44,319 nt of DNA from Bacillus rhizoplanae (lineage in GTDB: Bacteria; Bacillota; Bacilli; Bacillales; Bacillaceae_G): positions 1 through 44,319 of the forward strand of contig NZ_CAKJTI010000029.1 in NCBI RefSeq assembly GCF_917563915.1, read 5' to 3'. The stretch's first letter is position 1. Every line of letters starts with the position of its first letter. The notes beneath the pieces were generated by a model. The model did not search any database. It was not told where the DNA came from and saw only the letters and a program-made list of their open reading frames with translations. Shown one piece after another: positions 8,893-17,471 of the stretch. The translations under genes and the position numbers were made by a program.

Positions 8893-11301
8893 ATGTTTTC
8901 GAGTACAGAGAGTTTTAAAGCTGCTTTTTTAGAAAAGTTAGAAACGATGTATGGTAAAAGTTTTAAAGATTCGACTGTGCAAGATCAATATAATACGCTC
9001 GGACATATGGTACGTGAATATATTAGTCAGCGCTGGATTGAGACGAATGAACGATATCGGACAGACAATCAAAAACAAATGTATTACTTATCGATTGAGT
9101 TTTTATTAGGGCGTTTATTAGGAAGTAATGTATTAAACTTGGGAATACGTGATGTATGCGAGAGAGGATTAGAAGAACTTGGGATTTACTTACAAGACCT
9201 TGAAGAAATTGAAGCAGATGCTGGACTTGGAAATGGCGGTCTTGGTCGTTTGGCGGCCTGTTTTCTTGATTCTCTTGCTTCATTAAATTTGCCAGGACAC
9301 GGGTGCGGTATTCGCTATAAGCACGGTTTGTTTGATCAGAAAATTGTGGATGGTTATCAAATCGAGCTGCCGGAGCAATGGCTGCGTCACGGGAATGTTT
9401 GGGAAGTACGAAGGCATGATCAAGCTGTGGAAGTTAATTTTTGGGGACAAGTTGATACATTTCAGTCAAAGGATCGTCTTGAATTTCGGCATATAAATGC
9501 GGAAACAATTATGGCTGTACCGTATGATGTACCTGTTGTTGGTTATCAGACAAATACTGTAAATACACTGCGTCTTTGGAGTGCAGAGCCGGTTCCATTT
9601 CCTCCAAACTGCAAGGATGTATTGAAATATAAACGGGAAACGGAAGCAGTATCGGAGTTCTTATATCCAGATGATACGCATGATGAAGGAAAAATACTTC
9701 GTTTGAAACAGCAATATTTTCTTGTGTCTGCTAGCTTACAAATTATTGTTCGGTTGCATCGTGAACGAAATGGCACGCTGCGCAATCTGCATGAGAAAAT
9801 TGCTATTCATATTAATGATACGCACCCTGTCTTAGCAATTCCGGAATTAATGCGCATTTTGCTTGATGAAGAAAAGATGAGCTGGGAGGATGCGTGGTAC
9901 ATTACAACACATACGATTTCTTATACAAACCATACAACCTTATCTGAAGCGTTAGAAAAGTGGCCGATTCATATTTTTGAGCCGTTATTACCACGTATTT
10001 ATATGATTGTCCAAGAAATTAATGAGCGTTTTTGTCGTGATTTATGGGAGCGGTATTCGTATGAGTGGGATCGCATTGAAAATATGGCAATTATCGCTCA
10101 TGGGCTTGTGAAGATGGCACATTTAGCAATCGTTGGCAGTCATAGTGTAAACGGTGTTGCTAACATTCATACGGAAATATTAAAACAGCGAGAAATGCAA
10201 TTGTTTTATGAGTTTTATCCAGAGAAATTCAATAATAAGACAAATGGAATTACCCATCGGCGCTGGTTATTAAAAGCAAATCCGCAGCTGTCGAAATTAA
10301 TTTGTGAAACAATTGGCACAGATTGGATGAAGGAGCCAGATCAGCTGCAAGCTTTAGGAAATTATAAGTATGATGCAGCATTTCAAGATGCACTTCACAA
10401 TGTAAAACAAGTACGAAAAGAATTGTTAATGAAGCGGATTGAAAAACAAACAGGTATTGTTGTTGATCCATATTCTATTTTTGATGTGCAAGTAAAGCGG
10501 CTGCATGCATATAAGCGACAATTATTAAATGTGCTGCATATTTTATATTTGTACAATCGTTTAAAAGAAGATTCTAGTTTTTCCTTTTATCCGCGTACAT
10601 TTATTTTTGGTGCAAAGGCATCGCCTGGTTATTATTATGCGAAAAAGATTATTAAACTTATAAATGAATTAGCAAGAAAAGTGAATGATGATCCGTATGT
10701 AAATCAATATATGAAAGTTATTTTTCTAGAAAACTATCGCGTTTCTCTTGCTGAAGATATTTTTCCAGCGGCAGATGTGAGTGAACAAATTTCAACTGCA
10801 AGTAAAGAAGCATCAGGAACCGGAAATATGAAATTTATGATGAACGGTGCGATAACGGTTGGTACGCTAGATGGTGCTAATGTTGAAATAAAAGAAACTG
10901 TTGGAAATGATGCTATCTTTATTTTCGGTTTAACTGCAGAAGAAGTACTACATTATTATCAAAATGGCGGATACCGTGCTAGCGATTATTATCATCATGA
11001 TATGCGCATTCAGAAAGTCGTCAATCAGCTGACAAATGGCTTTTTTGAGGATGCGGGTGATGAGTTTGAAGCTATTTTCGATTCCCTTCTTATTCAAAAT
11101 GATGAATATTTTGTTCTCCGGGATTTTGCACCGTATGCAGATGTGCAAGGAAAAATTGGAAGAACATATGAGAATCGAAAAAAATGGCTTGAAATGAGTA
11201 CTGTTAATATTGCAAAATCCGGTCATTTCGCAAGTGACCGAACAATCTTACAGTACAGTCGTGATATTTGGAGAATCGCAGAGGGCATGAGAGCGCGGTA
11301 A
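8893..11301 (+). CDS. glgP: Glycogen phosphorylase
   Basis: An 802-residue GT35 enzyme that releases glucose-1-phosphate from glycogen ends using phosphate and pyridoxal phosphate. Visible markers are IEADAGLGNGGLGRLAACF near the N-terminus, HINDTHPVLAIPELMR, VKRLHAYKRQLLN, and the pyridoxal-phosphate segment EASGTGNMKFMMNGA with its lysine. I chose ATG 8893, which has GAGAGGTGAG upstream and gives the usual length. The frame stays open 31 codons further upstream, but those codons run through the hairpin at 8836-8867. It is the last gene of the operon. Co-expressing synthesis and breakdown genes is normal for Bacillus glycogen clusters. Confidence 0.95.
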   Translation: MFSSTESFKAAFLEKLETMYGKSFKDSTVQDQYNTLGHMVREYISQRWIETNERYRTDNQKQMYYLSIEFLLGRLLGSNVLNLGIRDVCERGLEELGIYLQDLEEIEADAGLGNGGLGRLAACFLDSLASLNLPGHGCGIRYKHGLFDQKIVDGYQIELPEQWLRHGNVWEVRRHDQAVEVNFWGQVDTFQSKDRLEFRHINAETIMAVPYDVPVVGYQTNTVNTLRLWSAEPVPFPPNCKDVLKYKRETEAVSEFLYPDDTHDEGKILRLKQQYFLVSASLQIIVRLHRERNGTLRNLHEKIAIHINDTHPVLAIPELMRILLDEEKMSWEDAWYITTHTISYTNHTTLSEALEKWPIHIFEPLLPRIYMIVQEINERFCRDLWERYSYEWDRIENMAIIAHGLVKMAHLAIVGSHSVNGVANIHTEILKQREMQLFYEFYPEKFNNKTNGITHRRWLLKANPQLSKLICETIGTDWMKEPDQLQALGNYKYDAAFQDALHNVKQVRKELLMKRIEKQTGIVVDPYSIFDVQVKRLHAYKRQLLNVLHILYLYNRLKEDSSFSFYPRTFIFGAKASPGYYYAKKIIKLINELARKVNDDPYVNQYMKVIFLENYRVSLAEDIFPAADVSEQISTASKEASGTGNMKFMMNGAITVGTLDGANVEIKETVGNDAIFIFGLTAEEVLHYYQNGGYRASDYYHHDMRIQKVVNQLTNGFFEDAGDEFEAIFDSLLIQNDEYFVLRDFAPYADVQGKIGRTYENRKKWLEMSTVNIAKSGHFASDRTILQYSRDIWRIAEGMRAR

Positions 11302-11368
11302 AAGAAAGTAGAGTTTCATCTAAATAGTTTCGAGAAGCGGAACAATTGTTTACTAAAGGAAAACGAAA

Positions 11369-11400
11369 AAAACGACTTGTAAATATTTCAAGTCGTTTTA
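11369..11400. terminator. Bidirectional terminator between glgP and the minus-strand genes
   Basis: AAAACGACTTG / CAAGTCGTTTT, 11-bp perfect stem with runs of A and T on the two sides. It lies between convergent genes, and its right arm includes the stop codon of the small minus-strand gene. Confidence 0.87.
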
Positions 11401-11581
11401 CTTTGTGGCAGAAGTAGGATAGAACGGTGCATATAATATACCGTGTCCATCGTATTCTGCTGTAGCAAAGTACGGAAATGTAAAGAAACCTGTAAAAACA
11501 ACAAGCATAACTAGAAAGAATGTAACGATAGCTTTTACTATGTTCGGTCCCCAATATAGACCTTTTAAGAAAGAGCGGCAA
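11398..11581 (-). pseudogene. Small membrane protein with an apparent one-base frameshift
   Basis: One minus-strand frame reads LKGLYWGPNIVKAIVTFF, then a membrane segment (LVMLVVFTGFFTF) and a Tyr/Pro-rich tail ending YPTSATK, with the stop in the terminator. In that frame there is no start codon before an internal methionine. A TTG at 11581 opens a second frame (MPLFLK) that joins the first if one A is removed from the run of four at about 11564-11567. The repaired product is 60 residues with one membrane helix. It overlaps the lipase 3' end, so it was probably translated with it. Either a true frameshift or a homopolymer sequencing error explains this. Function unknown. Confidence 0.5.
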
Positions 11582-12287
11582 TTGACGTTTTATAAGTTGT
11601 AATGTGATGGTTTTTTGTAATGGAATTCATATTTTTCGTAAAGGTCATACTGCGATGAATATGGGAATATTCCCATTTATTTTCTTCGAATTGTACTTTA
11701 CGAGGAGGAAGAAGCGGGACGACATCAAATAAATTTACGAAGCGAAAGCTGTTGGCCACTTGCATTTTATAATAATTTCGGAAGGCAATATCTCCGACTT
11801 TCGGGGAGCCGAAATTGTAGAGAGTGTAATGAGAGAATGAAGTGTTTACACGGGCGTCTAGTATGTGCAGGGTAGCAAGGGCTCCTCCTAAACTATGTCC
11901 AGTAACGAAAAGTGTTTTATGAGAAGGTAAGGAAACGAGGGTGTCCATTATTGTATCTCGACATGATTCGTAAATAGAAAGAAAGCCACTATGAACATTG
12001 CCGCTATTTACAGTAAATGGATATGGCTTTTGTTGGACCATCGAATCGGCCATCCAATCACGGTCGGATTGTGTCCCGCGAAAGGCTACAATAATTTGAT
12101 CTTCTGATTCTAAAATAAATCCAAACCATGTTGTTGTTTGAATGGCTTTTGCCTGAAAGCCTTGTATATATCGAAAACCTTCGGGAATGGTGAAAATGCC
12201 ATTTTGCTTATATTGCTCATATGTTAGTTCGCAGCATGTAGCTAACAACACAGCGGTATCCTTATGAAAGGATACAGAAGTTGGCAT
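11565..12287 (-). CDS. Class 3 lipase-like alpha/beta hydrolase
   Basis: A 240-residue Lipase_3 family protein. The nucleophile elbow GHSLGG places Ser132. Asp188 (LFDVVPLLP) and a histidine in NHHITTY (about 227-228) complete the triad. VAFRGTQSDRDWMAD before the elbow is the oxyanion-side motif of class 3 lipases. No signal peptide or membrane segment is seen, so it is probably cytoplasmic. The ATG at 12287 has AGGAGG 10 nt upstream. The substrate cannot be inferred; the family hydrolyses acylglycerol or phospholipid esters. Its 3' end overlaps the frameshifted small membrane gene. A bcr-like repeat separates it from the gene upstream. Confidence 0.88.
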   Translation of the reverse strand: MPTSVSFHKDTAVLLATCCELTYEQYKQNGIFTIPEGFRYIQGFQAKAIQTTTWFGFILESEDQIIVAFRGTQSDRDWMADSMVQQKPYPFTVNSGNVHSGFLSIYESCRDTIMDTLVSLPSHKTLFVTGHSLGGALATLHILDARVNTSFSHYTLYNFGSPKVGDIAFRNYYKMQVANSFRFVNLFDVVPLLPPRKVQFEENKWEYSHIHRSMTFTKNMNSITKNHHITTYKTSIAALS

Positions 12288-12349
12288 AGAAAAGTCCTCC
12301 TCATGATGAAATATAATTCAATATATGAGGAGGATATGGATTTCATTCT

Positions 12350-12441
12350 TTTACTTAACCCGCTCTAACGGGCAGTAAAGGCTAGGGAAGAACGGGGAAG
12401 AAAACTGCCCGTAAGAGCCCGATTGGTTAGTTAAACTTTAC
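12350..12441. repeat. bcr-like repeat, short copy with TTTAC flanks
   Basis: The core CCCGCTCTAACGGGCAGTAAAG and the distal AGCCCGATTGGTT are shared with the two copies at 13754-13993. A perfect stem ACGGGCAGT / ACTGCCCGT folds the middle. TTTAC occurs at both ends (12350-12354 and 12437-12441) and looks like a target duplication. The right TTTAC contains the stop codon of the TIGR00266 gene (12438-12440). This copy lacks the second hairpin of the longer ones. It resembles the bcr family described from the B. cereus group, recalled from memory and not compared. Confidence 0.7.
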
Positions 12442-13220
12442 TCGTCGCCATCAAGAATGCGTCCAAGTCCACCGAGAATACTGCCTTCTCCAGAATTTTT
12501 TGCTCCTGGGCCAGCAATGCGCTGTGCTAAGCGGCTTAATGTTAAAGATTGAACCCAAACTGTTCCCGGCCCTTGTAATGTTGCGAAGAATAGGCCTTCA
12601 CCACCGAAGATTGCACTTTTTACATTACCGACAAATTGAATATCATAATCAACATCTTGTGTCATGGCAACAAGGCAACCTGTATCAATTCGTAATTTTT
12701 CTCCTGGTTTTAACTCACGCTTATAAACCGTTCCGCCGGCATGCATAAAAGCAAGGCCGTCACCTTCAAGTTTTTGCATAATAAATCCTTCGCCACCGAA
12801 GAAGCCGCTACCAAGCTTTTTTGTAAATTCAATGCCGACAGAAACACCTTTTGCAGCACATAGAAAAGAATCCTTTTGGCAGATTACTTTCCCGCGATAC
12901 TCAGTTAAATCAACAGGGATAATTTTCCCAGGATACGGAGCTGCAAATGAAACATGACGTTTTTCATGTCCTGTATTTGTAAATACAGTCATGAATAAGC
13001 TCTCACCTGTCACGAGACGTTTCCCAGCACCGACAAGCTTGCCGAAAAATCCACCTGTTTGTGCAGCACCGTCACCAAATACTGTTTCCATTTCAATATT
13101 GTCTTCCATCATCATCATAGCACCAGCTTCAGCAACTACGCTCTCTTGCGGATCTAACTCAATTTCAACAAATTGCATATCATCGCCGTATAATTTGTAT
13201 TCGATTTCATGTGATTTCAT
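12438..13220 (-). CDS. TIGR00266 / AIM24 family protein
   Basis: A 260-residue protein of the TIGR00266 (AIM24-like) family, which folds as repeated beta-prisms. Markers are the N-terminal [23 protein letters not shown], then repeated Gly-Phe-Phe-Gly-Gly-Glu-Gly segments (about residues 140 and 210) and PGTVWVQSL near the end. The tail is glycine-rich ([17 protein letters not shown]). No signal peptide is seen. The ATG at 13220 has GAGGTGA upstream. The biochemical role of the bacterial family is not established. It appears to be monocistronic. Confidence 0.92.
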   Translation of the reverse strand: MKSHEIEYKLYGDDMQFVEIELDPQESVVAEAGAMMMMEDNIEMETVFGDGAAQTGGFFGKLVGAGKRLVTGESLFMTVFTNTGHEKRHVSFAAPYPGKIIPVDLTEYRGKVICQKDSFLCAAKGVSVGIEFTKKLGSGFFGGEGFIMQKLEGDGLAFMHAGGTVYKRELKPGEKLRIDTGCLVAMTQDVDYDIQFVGNVKSAIFGGEGLFFATLQGPGTVWVQSLTLSRLAQRIAGPGAKNSGEGSILGGLGRILDGDE

Positions 13221-13330
13221 GGTTTCACCTCAATTATAAATATGTATATCCATATTTATATTGTACCGAAACATTTTCAAATAGAAAATACAAGTTTTGT
13301 TAATTTTCAAAAAAGATATTTCTGTTTTAT

Positions 13331-13359
13331 TTGACGTTTTATTTCGGGCATGATATAGT
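13331..13359 (+). promoter_or_regulatory. SigA-type promoter of cspD
   Basis: TTGACG - 17 bp - TATAGT. The predicted start leaves a leader of about 140 nt before the ATG, the long 5' UTR typical of cold-shock genes. Confidence 0.75.
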
Positions 13360-13508
13360 AAAAGAACTATTGAGCTGCATAATGTGGTACGGAAATAAAG
13401 CGTGTTTGTTTCAAAGCATTAGCTTGTGAGGAAATCGTGATGTTTATCTCGACCTTTGTATGTAGTTTCCAATAGATAGATTTCTTTTTTATTTAGGAGG
13501 TACATGCA

Positions 13509-13709
13509 ATGCAAACAGGAAAAGTAAAATGGTTTAACGGCGAAAAAGGTTTCGGTTTCATCGAAGTTGAAGGTGGCGAAGATGTATTCGTACATTTCTC
13601 TGCAATTCAAGGCGAAGGCTTCAAAACTTTAGAAGAAGGTCAAGAAGTTTCTTTCGAAATCGTTGAAGGTAACCGCGGACCTCAAGCTGCTAACGTTACT
13701 AAAAAGTAA
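13509..13709 (+). CDS. cspD: Cold shock protein (CspD-like)
   Basis: A 66-residue single cold-shock domain that binds single-stranded RNA and DNA and acts as an RNA chaperone in the cytoplasm. RNP1 is KGFGFI (13-18) and RNP2 is VFVHF (26-30), with aromatic Trp8 in place. The sequence is closest, from memory, to B. subtilis CspD (VEGNRGPQA ending). The ATG at 13509 follows AGGAGG. A SigA promoter, a leader of about 140 nt, and a strong terminator 11 bp after the stop make it a single-gene unit. Confidence 0.95.
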   Translation: MQTGKVKWFNGEKGFGFIEVEGGEDVFVHFSAIQGEGFKTLEEGQEVSFEIVEGNRGPQAANVTKK

Positions 13710-13720
13710 TGAAGGCAAAA

Positions 13721-13756
13721 GAAACATTCCTGAATAAGGAATGTTTCTTTTTTTTT
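13721..13756 (+). terminator. cspD terminator
   Basis: GAAACATTCC / GGAATGTTTC, a 10-bp perfect stem and a T-run. The first bcr-like repeat begins inside the T-run (TTTAT at 13754-13758). Confidence 0.93.
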
Positions 13757-13874
13757 ATCCCGCTCAAAGGAACAGTAAAGGTGTAAGAGATACAGGGAAG
13801 AAACTGTTCCTAAGAGCCCGATTGGTTCAACTAACCATCGGAGAAAGGACACTCCGATGGAAGTTTCACTTTAT
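13754..13874. repeat. bcr-like repeat, tandem copy A
   Basis: Bounded by TTTAT (13754-13758 and 13870-13874). The motif order is CCCGCTC, a first hairpin (AGGAACAGT / ACTGTTCCT), GAGCCCGATTGGTTCAACTAA, a second hairpin (CATCGGAG / CTCCGATG), then GAAGTTTCAC. It shares the middle TTTAT with copy B. The hairpin arms differ in sequence from copies B and C but still pair. Confidence 0.8.
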
Positions 13875-13993
13875 CCCGCTCTAACGGGCAGTAAAGGCTG
13901 GGAAAGAGCGGGGAAGAAAACGGCCCGTCAGAACCCGATTGGTTCAACTAACCATCAGTGAGAAAAGCGTCACTGATGGAAGTTTCACTTTAT
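13870..13993. repeat. bcr-like repeat, tandem copy B
   Basis: Bounded by TTTAT (13870-13874 and 13989-13993). The first hairpin is ACGGGCAGT / ACGGCCCGT (one mismatch) and the second is CATCAGTGA / TCACTGATG (13953-13979). The right TTTAT includes the stop codon of the minus-strand yteA gene (13990-13992). Confidence 0.8.
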
Positions 13994-14721
13994 GGTCTTG
14001 AACTTGACTCATCTGAAGAAAGTTCACCGTTAAAGGTTCTTCTTTCGTGGTCATCTAGCATTTGTTCATATTCTTCATGTGCTTCTGTGGCATATACTTG
14101 TACGTTTTTTCCGTACATATCTGTTCCAATAAAGTTTTCAAAATCCTCAACATATCCGCGCGGTTCTTCTGCATCTACATACATCTCATTAAAATTTTTA
14201 GAGTCGCGGCGCTCTAAATCAGCAGGAGTTTCTGACGTTCCATATAAAGCAACATCTTGCCAAGCATCTTCAGCATCATAACCAATAGCACTATCCATAT
14301 CATATTTACCAAAAGGAGGCTCAATAAGTTCTTCCTCAATAGGACGTGCACCAAGGATTAGTTTATTATGTGTATGTTCGATACAAGTTGTTGCAGTCGG
14401 CATTGCTTCTAAACGTTCAAGTGGAATTGGTTCACCTGATACTTCGCAAATCCCGTATGTTCCAGCTTCTATTTTTTGCAGGGCATGCTTTACATCCGTA
14501 AGTTGTTTATGCCAAAATTCGACTAATCCTAAGTCTTTTTCACGTTCATACAATTCTGTTCCCATGTCTCCAGGGTGATTATCATACGCAGAGAGTTCGC
14601 CAACTGAATCACGTTCAGAAGCTTGCCCTCGATTTTCATGATTTTGCAGCGTTTGTTCAAGCTCCTGTTTTTGTTTTTGTAGTACAGATTGAAAATGATC
14701 CATTTGTTGTGGAGTTAGCAT
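13990..14721 (-). CDS. yteA: TraR/DksA family protein YteA
   Basis: A 243-residue protein of the TraR/DksA C4-type zinc-finger family, YteA subgroup. An N-terminal coiled coil (about residues 5-45, QKQKQELEQTL) is followed by the conserved DNHPGDMGTELYEREKD. The finger region GTYGICEVSGEPIPLERLEAMPTATTCIEH has only two of the four cysteines, so zinc binding is doubtful. The tail is acidic and ends SSDESSSRP. I chose ATG 14721 because AGGAAGGTGG lies just upstream; the frame opens 16 codons earlier without a site. DksA relatives act on RNA polymerase; the YteA role is not known. The stop codon is part of bcr-like copy B. Confidence 0.88.
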   Translation of the reverse strand: MLTPQQMDHFQSVLQKQKQELEQTLQNHENRGQASERDSVGELSAYDNHPGDMGTELYEREKDLGLVEFWHKQLTDVKHALQKIEAGTYGICEVSGEPIPLERLEAMPTATTCIEHTHNKLILGARPIEEELIEPPFGKYDMDSAIGYDAEDAWQDVALYGTSETPADLERRDSKNFNEMYVDAEEPRGYVEDFENFIGTDMYGKNVQVYATEAHEEYEQMLDDHERRTFNGELSSDESSSRP

Positions 14722-14851
14722 AAAATCCACCTTCCTACAATTCGGTTTCTTTAAGTAGTATGAGCTCAATTACAGGAATTATTACGTCAATATATCGGCG
14801 TTTCGACACAGTATAAAGACCCTTTGACAACATGTGACATGAATCCACCAC

Positions 14852-14886
14852 AAAAAAGCGCAAGTGCTTCCACACTTGCGCTTTTC
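14852..14886 (-). terminator. menA terminator
   Basis: AAAAGCGCAAGTG / CACTTGCGCTTTT, a perfect 13-bp stem directly after the menA stop (14887), with a T-run on the minus strand. Confidence 0.92.
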
Positions 14887-15840
14887 TTATAGGAAATATC
14901 CAAGTAATAACCCAATTCCCATTAAAAATCCGAAAATTGTATTCGTTTTTGCTGTGGCAACCATCGCAGGTGCCATTTCCATTGGGATGCTCTTTCCGAT
15001 AAAACCTTTCGTTGCTTTAAATGCTTTTGGAACGCTTAGAAAGACTACAAGCATCCACGGTGAGGCAATACCGACAATAATAAGGGCAATCGTCCATATA
15101 TAAGAAATGATAAACATGGATGCTAACACGCTAATTGCATTGTTTCGTCCGACTAAAATGGCTAATGTTTTTCGTCCGTTTTCTTTGTCGCCATCTAAAT
15201 CGCGAATATTATTGGCAAGTAGAATGGCTCCAATTAAAATAGCGTTTGGAATGGATAGTAATATAACTTCTGATGTTACAGTTCCAGTTTGAATAAAGAA
15301 TGAAATTCCAATAATAATAACACCCATAAATAATCCAGCTGTTAATTCTCCAAAAGGTGTATAGGCAATTGGAATTGGACCGCCTGTATATAAGTAGGCA
15401 ACAGCCATACAAACAAGACCGATTGCCGCAAGCCACCAACTGGAGCTCATACAAATGTAAACTCCTAATAAAATTGCGATGCCAAAGAATCCAAACGCTA
15501 AGTTTAATACTGTTTTCGGCTGAATACCATCGCGAACAATTGCACCGCCAATCCCAACGGATCCTTCATGATCGAGCCCTCTTTTATAATCGAAATATTC
15601 ATTAAACATGTTTGTTGCTGCCTGTATGAGAAGGCAAGCAAGAAGCATGCTAAGGAAAAGGGGAAGATTTATTTTGTTAATACCTTCAACATGCATGGCA
15701 TAAGTTGTTCCAATAAAGACGGGAACAAAAGCTGCAGTTAATGTATGAGGACGTAATAAACTCCACCAAATACGCCAGCCTGTTTGTTTACTTGGCTTTG
15801 GCTGCATGGAAGAGGAATTCGTTTCAGCTTTTACTTCCAT
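14887..15840 (-). CDS. menA: 1,4-dihydroxy-2-naphthoate polyprenyltransferase
   Basis: A 317-residue UbiA-family membrane enzyme that attaches the polyprenyl chain to 1,4-dihydroxy-2-naphthoate, giving demethylmenaquinone. The first Asp-rich motif is NEYFDYKRGLD (about residues 80-90) and the second is NNIRDLDGDKENGR, each on the cytoplasmic side between membrane helices. About eight or nine hydrophobic helices are visible. I chose ATG 15840 because AGGAGG lies 7 nt upstream and the predicted promoter (15920-15948) covers the further upstream part of the open frame. It is divergent from menF, with which it shares the pathway and an intergenic region of about 235 bp. Confidence 0.94.
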   Translation of the reverse strand: MEVKAETNSSSMQPKPSKQTGWRIWWSLLRPHTLTAAFVPVFIGTTYAMHVEGINKINLPLFLSMLLACLLIQAATNMFNEYFDYKRGLDHEGSVGIGGAIVRDGIQPKTVLNLAFGFFGIAILLGVYICMSSSWWLAAIGLVCMAVAYLYTGGPIPIAYTPFGELTAGLFMGVIIIGISFFIQTGTVTSEVILLSIPNAILIGAILLANNIRDLDGDKENGRKTLAILVGRNNAISVLASMFIISYIWTIALIIVGIASPWMLVVFLSVPKAFKATKGFIGKSIPMEMAPAMVATAKTNTIFGFLMGIGLLLGYFL

Positions 15841-15919
15841 ATGGAATCCTCCTATCTGTCTATAGTGTAAAATAAAATGAGTCCTTAATGCCCATAAGAG
15901 CGGGCGAAGTACACAATTA

Positions 15920-15948
15920 AGTGTAGGAAAAGCGTCATATAGTGTCAA
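15920..15948 (-). promoter_or_regulatory. menA promoter
   Basis: On the minus strand, TTGACA (15943-15948) - 17 bp - TACACT (15920-15925). Leader of about 70-75 nt to the ATG. Confidence 0.7.
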
Positions 15949-15996
15949 CGTTTATTTTCTAGGAATGTGCTCGGATTTTCTCAGAAATGCTAAACA

Positions 15997-16026
15997 TTGA
16001 CACACCTTTCATTTGAGGTGTATCTT
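15997..16026 (+). promoter_or_regulatory. menF promoter with internal palindrome
   Basis: TTGACA (15997-16002) - 18 bp - TATCTT (16021-16026). The spacer holds ACACCT-N8-AGGTGT (16002-16021), a perfect 6+6 palindrome from the -35 end to the -10 start. A repressor could bind there. Confidence 0.6.
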
Positions 16027-16076
16027 AAAATCAAGCGTATTTATGACTATTTTTCGCCCATAGGGGGGGAGACTGT

Positions 16077-17471
16077 GTGATTCAAACGAAACAACATGAT
16101 GTAAAAGATGTGATTCTTACTGCGATTCAGCGCGCGGCTGACGGGCAAGTACTCGTTAGTTTTGTGAAGCAAGTGGAATGGATTGATCCACTCCTTTTTT
16201 ATGCAGCAGGAACACAATTTGGATATAGAGACAGATGTTATTTTGCAGATCCATCGCAGCACGTTATCTTTGCTGGAGTAGGTTCTGCCTTTACTATAGC
16301 AAATTCTTCTAATAAGCGCTTTCAAAATGCTCGTCAAGAGTGGACGCGATTGAAAGACGAAGCAGTAATTCATCGTGATACTTACGAATTTGGAACAGGA
16401 CCGCTTTTATTTGGTGGTTTTGCTTTTGATCCACGAAAAGAAAGAACAGATTTATGGAAGTCATTTCACGATACAACACTGCAATTGCCAGTCTTTTTGT
16501 TAACGGTAAAGAATGAAAAGGCATGGTTAACAGTAAATCGTTTTGTTTCCGGAAATGATTGTGCAGAAAAGATTTATGAGGAATTGCAAAACGCTGAGGA
16601 GCAATTGTTGCAGCAAAGCAAGGATTCCTTCGTGGAAGAGCATGTGACCATTCTTTCGAAAGTAGAGGTAGAGCCCGAGAAGTGGCTGCGAGCAATTGAA
16701 CAAGTACAGAAAGAAATGAAGCGAGGAGCTGTTCAAAAAGTTGTGTTAGCTCGTGAGATGCAACTTGTTATGGATAAAGATGTTGATTCGGCTTCTGTTT
16801 TGGCAACACTTCGCATAGGACAACCGGATTGTTATGTATTTGCGTTTGATTATAAAGGAACATGCTTCTTAGGAGCAACGCCAGAAAGGCTTCTTCGTAA
16901 AGAGGGAGAAACATATACATCCATGTGTCTTGCCGGTTCGATTGGACGAGGTGCTTCAGAAGAGGAAACGAAAGAGAATGGATATGAACTTTTGCATGAT
17001 GAGAAAAATTTAGCAGAGCATGATTATGTTGTAAACATGATTCGCAGTGTGTTAACAAGGCATTGTGAAACGGTCGATATTCCATATGAACCGCAATTAT
17101 TGAAGACGAAAAATTTACTTCATCTATATACACCAGTACAAGCAAATGGAAATGGTGATTTATTATCGATGATTGAAGAACTTCATCCAACACCAGCTCT
17201 TGGAGGAACACCGCGAGAAGAAGCGCTGAAATTGATTCGTGAAGTAGAGCTATTAGATCGAGGGTTATACGGAGCGCCAATGGGCTGGGTTGATGAACAA
17301 GGAAACGGAGAATTTGCCGTAGCACTTCGCTGCGGATTATTGTCTGGTAAACAAGCTTCGTTATTTGCTGGATGCGGCATTGTCATTGATTCGAAGCCGC
17401 ATTTAGAGTATGAGGAAACAAGGCTGAAATTTAAGCCGATGCTTTCTGCTTTGGAGGGACTATCTAGATGA
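16077..17471 (+). CDS. menF: Isochorismate synthase
   Basis: A 464-residue chorismate-binding enzyme that converts chorismate to isochorismate, the first menaquinone-specific step. The C-terminal half has the family segments [57 protein letters not shown] and YGAPMGWVD, including the Mg-binding acidic residues. The GTG at 16077 follows AGGGGGGAGAC. It is the first gene of menFDHB, and its last 4 nt overlap the menD start (ATGA). DhbC/EntC-type synthases are similar, but the next three genes fix the menaquinone role. Confidence 0.95.
   Translation: MIQTKQHDVKDVILTAIQRAADGQVLVSFVKQVEWIDPLLFYAAGTQFGYRDRCYFADPSQHVIFAGVGSAFTIANSSNKRFQNARQEWTRLKDEAVIHRDTYEFGTGPLLFGGFAFDPRKERTDLWKSFHDTTLQLPVFLLTVKNEKAWLTVNRFVSGNDCAEKIYEELQNAEEQLLQQSKDSFVEEHVTILSKVEVEPEKWLRAIEQVQKEMKRGAVQKVVLAREMQLVMDKDVDSASVLATLRIGQPDCYVFAFDYKGTCFLGATPERLLRKEGETYTSMCLAGSIGRGASEEETKENGYELLHDEKNLAEHDYVVNMIRSVLTRHCETVDIPYEPQLLKTKNLLHLYTPVQANGNGDLLSMIEELHPTPALGGTPREEALKLIREVELLDRGLYGAPMGWVDEQGNGEFAVALRCGLLSGKQASLFAGCGIVIDSKPHLEYEETRLKFKPMLSALEGLSR

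Noticed and set aside
15841-15948. N-terminal extension of menA
   Set aside because: It lies over the predicted promoter, and AGGAGG is directly before the ATG at 15840.
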